From: Ctena decussata
Taxonomy: Eukaryota > Mollusca > Bivalvia > Lucinida > Lucinidae
DNA length: 64,000 nucleotides
Reading direction: 5' to 3'
NCBI GenBank assembly: GCA_963989385.1
Contig: OZ022511.1
Span: 23,988,503-24,052,502 of the forward strand
The notes under the pieces are model-generated. The model was not told where the DNA came from and did not search any database. It saw only the letters and a program-made list of their open reading frames with translations. The position numbers and the translations under genes are program-made. Below, in pieces: positions 27,701 to 34,700 of the stretch. Each line of letters opens with the position of its first letter. Position 1 is the stretch's first letter.

Positions 27701-30700
27701 CCCAGGCTGATCCAAGTCTTCGCATGGCACCCATGCTTAGCAGTTGTTTTTTTTCATGTTATATCTCACGTATAGAAAATGCTGAAGTGCCCTAATATTT
27801 AAAGTAATTATTAAAGGTAGTAGCAAATACTTACTAAAATCTTTGACATGCAGAATAAGCCTGGCAACCAAGGCTAGATACTCCTCCTGAAAGAACATCA
27901 TTTTTGATAAATTTAGAGTTAAGAGCACTGAATTATTATTATGAGCCTTTGGGCACCTAAAAATAATCAATCTTCCATTTGGGACAAATAAATAATATTT
28001 TGCCCCAAGATTAAGAATTAGGCCTCAGAATAAAATAGAAAAAATATCAATACATATTATTATATATAGACATATTATTTTTATTTTGAGGGAACAAAAA
28101 CATGCTTATGAATAGTGTAGTTGTATGTCGATTAAGCGAGTCCCTTGATCACGACTCCTTTGCAGCAAATGAGTGATTAATTGATCAACATTTGCAATAA
28201 TCCATGTGTCAGTTTTTATTTAATATGCATACTTTAATATATACTATTACAGGAGTCAGCCTAGAGGGAGAAGTGGAAAAATAGTCTCCCTAGGCTGACT
28301 GACTTCTCCCAATTTTGAGCTGAGAGTGAAGTCAAAATGTATAAAACATATAGAAAATCCAAATTTTGGAATAAAACTTCTCCCCGAAATTCAGAAAATG
28401 TGGCAAAACTTCTCCATGTCTGCAAATTTTGGATTTCCCTATGAAATATTCTAAATACTTTCAGTGCTCCAGATAAGAAGGAGTAACAGGGATAATGAGG
28501 GGCAGTTTTTCCATATTTCTGCATAAAAGATATATATGTTGTGACCCCTCATTAGAGCTCTCGCTGAGAGGGTTCTAATGAGCCATCACACTATACATTT
28601 TCATAGAGAAATAAGAAAAAATATCTCGGAATTCTCCCTGTTACCCCTTCTTATCTGGAGCTCTGTATAACTTTTTTCTCCCTCCACTGAGAATAGGGAA
28701 AATTCAGTCATTTTGGAAGAGTATTTCTCCCAAGTCTCCTAAATTGCCCTCTGGACACAGCCTTGCCCATCATTGTCATAAGAGTATCATGTAACAATCA
28801 GGAATAATTTCTGATAAATCTATATGAGCTAAAACATGACAAAGTGGCATGTGTGCCCAGTGAAGACTCAGATCAGTCTGGGCATCGGCCCAGCCTGATC
28901 AGAATTTTCTCTGTCAGCATTAAGTTAGCTAAGACCCTTAGCTACCCTTGAAGTGCACAGAAAAGACTGTGATCAGACTGGGCAGATGCCCAGGCTGCTC
29001 TAAGTCTTTGCTGGGGACATGAGCCACTTTGATGGTTATGCTTTGTCTCAGCTCATATAAAAACATACCAGTTTTATCTGTCCACAAGATGTGGGGGTGG
29101 GCAGTACGCCAAAAACTTCCTCAGATATGTAAATCCGTCTTGCATTTATTATGTTGTCACAATTCTGTTCTTTCTTAAATCATAACTATCAAAGTTCATG
29201 GTGTGAGAGGTGAAAACAGAAAGTGATTGTCCATTTATTGCTTTTATTTTCATCAAGCGGAAAAGAACACCAGAACTAGGTAGGCTCCATATGAAATATG
29301 GCTTCAATCGGCCCAGTGGTTTCAGAGGAGAAGATGTTTGAAAATGTTGATGACGGAAAACCGACAATTGAATAGAATAGAATGGATACCTGGCTATACT
29401 ATAAGCTCGCCTAAGGGCTCAGGTGAGCTAACAAGGCTTCAAAACGACTATTTGCCCAGTCATGTTACAAGACGTTTTGCTTATGTGACCGCGGGGCTGG
29501 TTGGGTGCTTGGGGGTCACCTGTTGTTGTTGCTTCCACATAGGACGGGATCAGGCTGTCGCCACTTAGTGTCAGCTCTGTTGTCACTGACACCTGGGATA
29601 GGTTACAGCTAGTTCCCTGCTACTGTCTCTAGTGAAGTTCCCTGTAACTGCAGCCCAGAGACAGGATACCAGTTTGCTGTTTTGGGGAATTAGCTCTATA
29701 GTATCCTAAGTGTCTCTATGGTCACGGGGTCCGGTCTGATAAAATGTTGTTTTAAATCAGACACGTGAAGCTCTAACTAAGATAAAGAACAAGTCTGACC
29801 ACTTCAGATGAATTTCATTGATTTTAATATGTGTCACCGTGTGACAATTCCTACCCATAAATGTAAATAATAAATGATGAAAATAATAATAAAAAAATAA
29901 ATAGAATAAAATATAGTATGAAAAGATTTCTACTTTTAGGCTGTATTATATGCAAAATTTTGATTTCTTGTTTATAATTGTGTGTATGAGAGAGCGTATG
30001 AGATTATAGAGAACTTTAGATAAAAATAATATAATTTGGAAATTCATTTTTCTTGACAAAAGTTATAATTTTTCAGAGTTACAATTTTGGCTTCTTCCTT
30101 GAGTAGTCTTATTAATTAAATGGCAATCAAGAATAATCTTTGTATGTGATCTTTGCTAACTTCTGATATGATTGTTTTGCACAAATAAATTGAATACTTA
30201 GACAGTTTGATTGTTCTAGTCAAAACTGAAATTTGGCATAGTTGACACTGAGTTATTCCTGTGAAATCTTAAGTATTGTTTTGCATTTCTGCTCACTTTG
30301 ATTAAGCTGGATGTGATCTCAACTAACTGTCAAATTAGCCCTGTAGAATTGTTTGAAGAAACCACTAGTGACATAGGTGATTACAATTAACACTGAGAAG
30401 TAGATTTCAGCTTTTAATAATTGTTTGGCATTTCCTTCTTTGAACTGGGCAAGAGTAATCTTCACACTTAATCAAAGTCTATTATTCTTTTGGCTTTTGG
30501 CAATTTCAACTTCCCACTTTGAGTATGATGCCATTTTGTGGAGAAAACATATTTAAACTTGGGTAAAACTAAGCATCTTCAGTCTAAGCTTTGGATACAG
30601 AACAGTACATTACGTTACATTCAGGAGACCCTGCTGAACCCTGCAGTTGGGCCAGCATAAACAATTGTGAACTGGATTGGACTTCTATGGAATATTCGCC

Positions 30701-31674
30701 AACAGGAAAGTAACTTGTTTTTACATTGAACTTTAAAATAGTAACTTAGAACTTTTGTCAAGAAAAATGAATTTCCAAATTATATTATTTTTATCTAAAG
30801 TTCTCTATAATCTCATACACTCTCTCATACACACAATTATAAACAAGAAATCAAAATTTTGCATATAATACAACCTAAAAGTAGAAATCTTATCATACTA
30901 TATTTTATTCTATTTATTTTTTTATTATTATTTTCATCATTTATTATTTACATTTATGGGTAGGAATTGTCACACGGTGACACTTATAACCAAGACTAGG
31001 GTAGAGGAGCTCTATCTGTCCGAAAATGTATCACTCAATTTACCCATATATATAACAATGTTCCAATTTCCTTGCAAACAATTCCAAAAATCTACATCCA
31101 TCTAGTAAGAAGATTGTTTTGCAGAGGAACAAATCCGTTCTTACAGGTCAATAAATATCTAAAATATCTAAGCAGTTCAGATGGCCAGTTAAAATGTAAA
31201 GAGTTACAGGAGAATATGAAAAAATAACCTATATATTACACAGTTTTAGATAAGAGGGAACATTTGATGATAATTGTAGGATAATTTTCTTAACATAAAA
31301 AATATTTTGTTTGCAGTTGTTGACCAAGGATAATTTCTTCGGGTAGGTTTTTTTTTATTCCTGCAAAACGTAAAAGCAGCCCAAATACTACATATCATGT
31401 AAAAATATGGTGACAACTGGTTGTCAGCAGCCACTTCCAATATTATATTAATTATCCATATGACATACAATAGTAACATGTACTAAGATAACAGCATCCT
31501 ACAAGATGAACAAACCTAATTAATCCACAAAGGGAGTACCCATGATGTGCTAATGGAAAGGCAACCAGTGTAGACCCAGAGCAGACCGCTCTCCAGGAGC
31601 AGTCTGGGTCTGCACTGTTTGCTCAGGCCTATTTGTCTTACTATTTATGTTGATCAAGTAAATTTCCCATTTTC

Positions 31675-31706
<32 letters not shown>

Positions 31707-34700
31707 GCCCCAAATGGCCAAAAGTATTTTTGGGGTAGGGAGGTTTTGGGTGGGTAGGGGGTAGGTACAGTACACGCATCGTGAAGACTTGATCTGACAT
31801 GCTCTCGCGTGACACTTAAAATCGCGAGGAGGGGATTAAAATCCACGAGATTCTCTCGCAACTCTCACGCATTTCACACTAAACTTCCTCGCGTGTTTGA
31901 AAATCCCCACGTTCCACGCAAGAATATTCCTCACATCTCGCGTGAAATTCATAGAATGATGTATGCGAGAAACTTTCTCGCATCACGTGTGGAATTTTGT
32001 CCAGGTAGGTACAGTAAATGCAAGTTTCTATACAAGTACATATACCTTTACAGACAAGGCTTATGATTCGCAATGCATTTTTTTTTCGGCGCTGATAACG
32101 GTTCGATTAATACACTGTAAGCGTGCGTGAATAACCTAATTGATCGCATCCTCAACGCAAGTATTGTTTGACCGTACGGTATTTACATTTACGAATTAAG
32201 GATGGGTTGATAAACAATCATGATCGGCGTAATTTTGTTGGAGTTATGCGGCGAGTCAATTAGAGAGGCTTATGTTTGAAAGAATATTGTTAATAGGTTA
32301 GTTAGTAGCAAACGGAGTTCTTTCAAATTCTAGAATGATGACACAGACAAAAAATTTCGCTCAGCCGCCACCGATAATAGCCCAATCCATGTCAAAGCAG
32401 TCACAAAGATCAAAGCGTTTCGACCAGCTTTTGAACTCAAAGATATAGCCGCTAGTGGCACGTGCCGAAACGTTTACTTTAACCAATATAAACTTTCTGA
32501 TGTAAGAGCGGTCAAGTTTCCATTAAAAGCGCACGCGACTGGGCAGTCTCAGGGGTGAATGACATCCACGTAATCGACTCTCTGAATTATGCAAATTTGT
32601 AAACCTGTTTGAGTGGCAGCTAAAAATTACGTCACAGCTGCATCCTCTTAATCAGTTCATTCATGAAATATGGAAAACATGATTTTGCGTCGTGGATCAA
32701 TAGTCAAAGTGTTTGGATTTTAAAAATGCATCAAAATGAAGGAAAAATAAGAGGTGAGAAGTTTGTTTTTTTATTCCAAACTCCGCGTGGCAAAATCACA
32801 TTATCTATATGAAAAACGAAACTGATTCTGCTGCACGGAAAAATTCTCAAAGAATTCGGACTTATAAACATAATATCCATATTCATATTTAAAGGTGACT
32901 GAACGCATTCAGGGCCTTCGCCATAATAAAATGTAAAGACGGTAGCATTTGTTGAAATACGTAAAAACAGCACGTTTATAGGTCAGTCTCGTGCCTTGAC
33001 ATCAAAGGACGCCGCCCAGAGCACAAAATGGTGAAAGGAATCTTATTCCATATGCTGATAGTAAATATTAGGATCAGCCTGCGCAGTATTAAATTGCTGA
33101 TCGTAATTTTTGCCGCTAAAAATTTTTGAGTCGGCGCAAAAAAAGACCAGTCGGTTGGAAACCGGAATCACACAACTTTTTTTTAGGCCCAATGTAAAAT
33201 ATAAATGAATTACCTGTACAACATATAATGACCTGTGAAATTGACAGGAATCGTTAATCCTTTCCACTCGAAAACACTCGTCACGCGTGATTAAGTTTGG
33301 CGCCAATGACTCACCTGAGCATACATGGAGTTAATCTTTTCTCTCGAAAGTTGCGTGACTCGCGTGAAAAGAAATTGTTTTCTCGCGAGTTTAACGTCAC
33401 GCATCTCGCGAGTGTCTCACATTTCCCACGCATTTCACACGCAAAAACCCCACTAAACTTTCATGGAAAAGATTAAAATTTCTCGCGAGAGCGTGTCAGA
33501 TCAAGTCTTCACGTTGCGTGTACTGTAGACAATTGCAAACAAACAAAATTTTATTTTGGCCTTATTAAAATGTCTTACCCTAGTTTTTGCTTTGAGGAAC
33601 ACATGGTTTTCCATCTCAACACTGGACTTTGCCACTGGTGTGTTCGAGCTTCGGACTGCTTCATCTCTGTAATAATATAACAAAAGAAAAGGCTTACTCT
33701 CATACTCTCAGACAATTTTTCATATGGGAAATGGCCACACCTCAAAGTTTTTCGAGCTTATTACAGGGGAACAACTTTTGTGACTTCTTGTTTACCTTTT
33801 TGGACAATGAAGTCCGTTATAAATGATGTTTTTCTCTTAAAGGAAAGAGGTTTCTCTTAGGGGAGCAAATTCTTCTTTTAAGGGTTGATCCCTGTTGTGA
33901 AAGAGTTAATCCCTGCTGTGAAGGAAGTCAAAATGAAAATAGCTGTGAAACTTCCTCTGAAACTGTACTTGTTAACATAAAGATAAATGGACACACCATC
34001 ATGTTTTCCGCCACTTTCAAACAAGAATTCCGCGGAATGCGGTGTCTCGCCTGTCAGCGCTTATGACCTAAACGCGAAAAATCGACAAAGTTAACGCCGC
34101 CGCCGACACCGGAAAAGCAATACATAAGTCTCGCCTCTGCTTCGCAGGCGAGACAAAAAGCAGACCATTTCTATGACTTCCTGCACGCCTACCAATCGCT
34201 CTCATGAGAAACCACGGCTCAGAGAATTACGGACAACTCGCCCCAAGACAACTCGCCCCACAAAAATCTCGCCCAAGACAACTCGCCCCACCTTCAGGTG
34301 ACAACTCGCCCCACATTCTGAGACAACTCGCCTCAAAGACAACTTGCCCTACCTCGTAAATATGTTCAAACCCTGTCCCGTTAGGCGCTTAAGGGGACAA
34401 CAAATACTAATAAGCATTAATGAATATTTATAGCATGCCTCACAGCCACAGTTTGATAACAACTACGCTTCAAATAACAGTGTAATTATCAACATAAAAA
34501 CGATCAAGTCATTTTCAAACAATGAACGGCTGGAGACATCTACTGTTCCCTATGACGGAACAACTTGAACTACTCAGCATAGCTCTCTGTATAGAAATAA
34601 GCCTATTCATAGGCTCAAGTGACAGGTCGACTTCCCAGTGTCCAAGTTTAATTTCAGGATGAAGTATACAAAATTGGGGCGACATCTGTTCTGGATCTGG

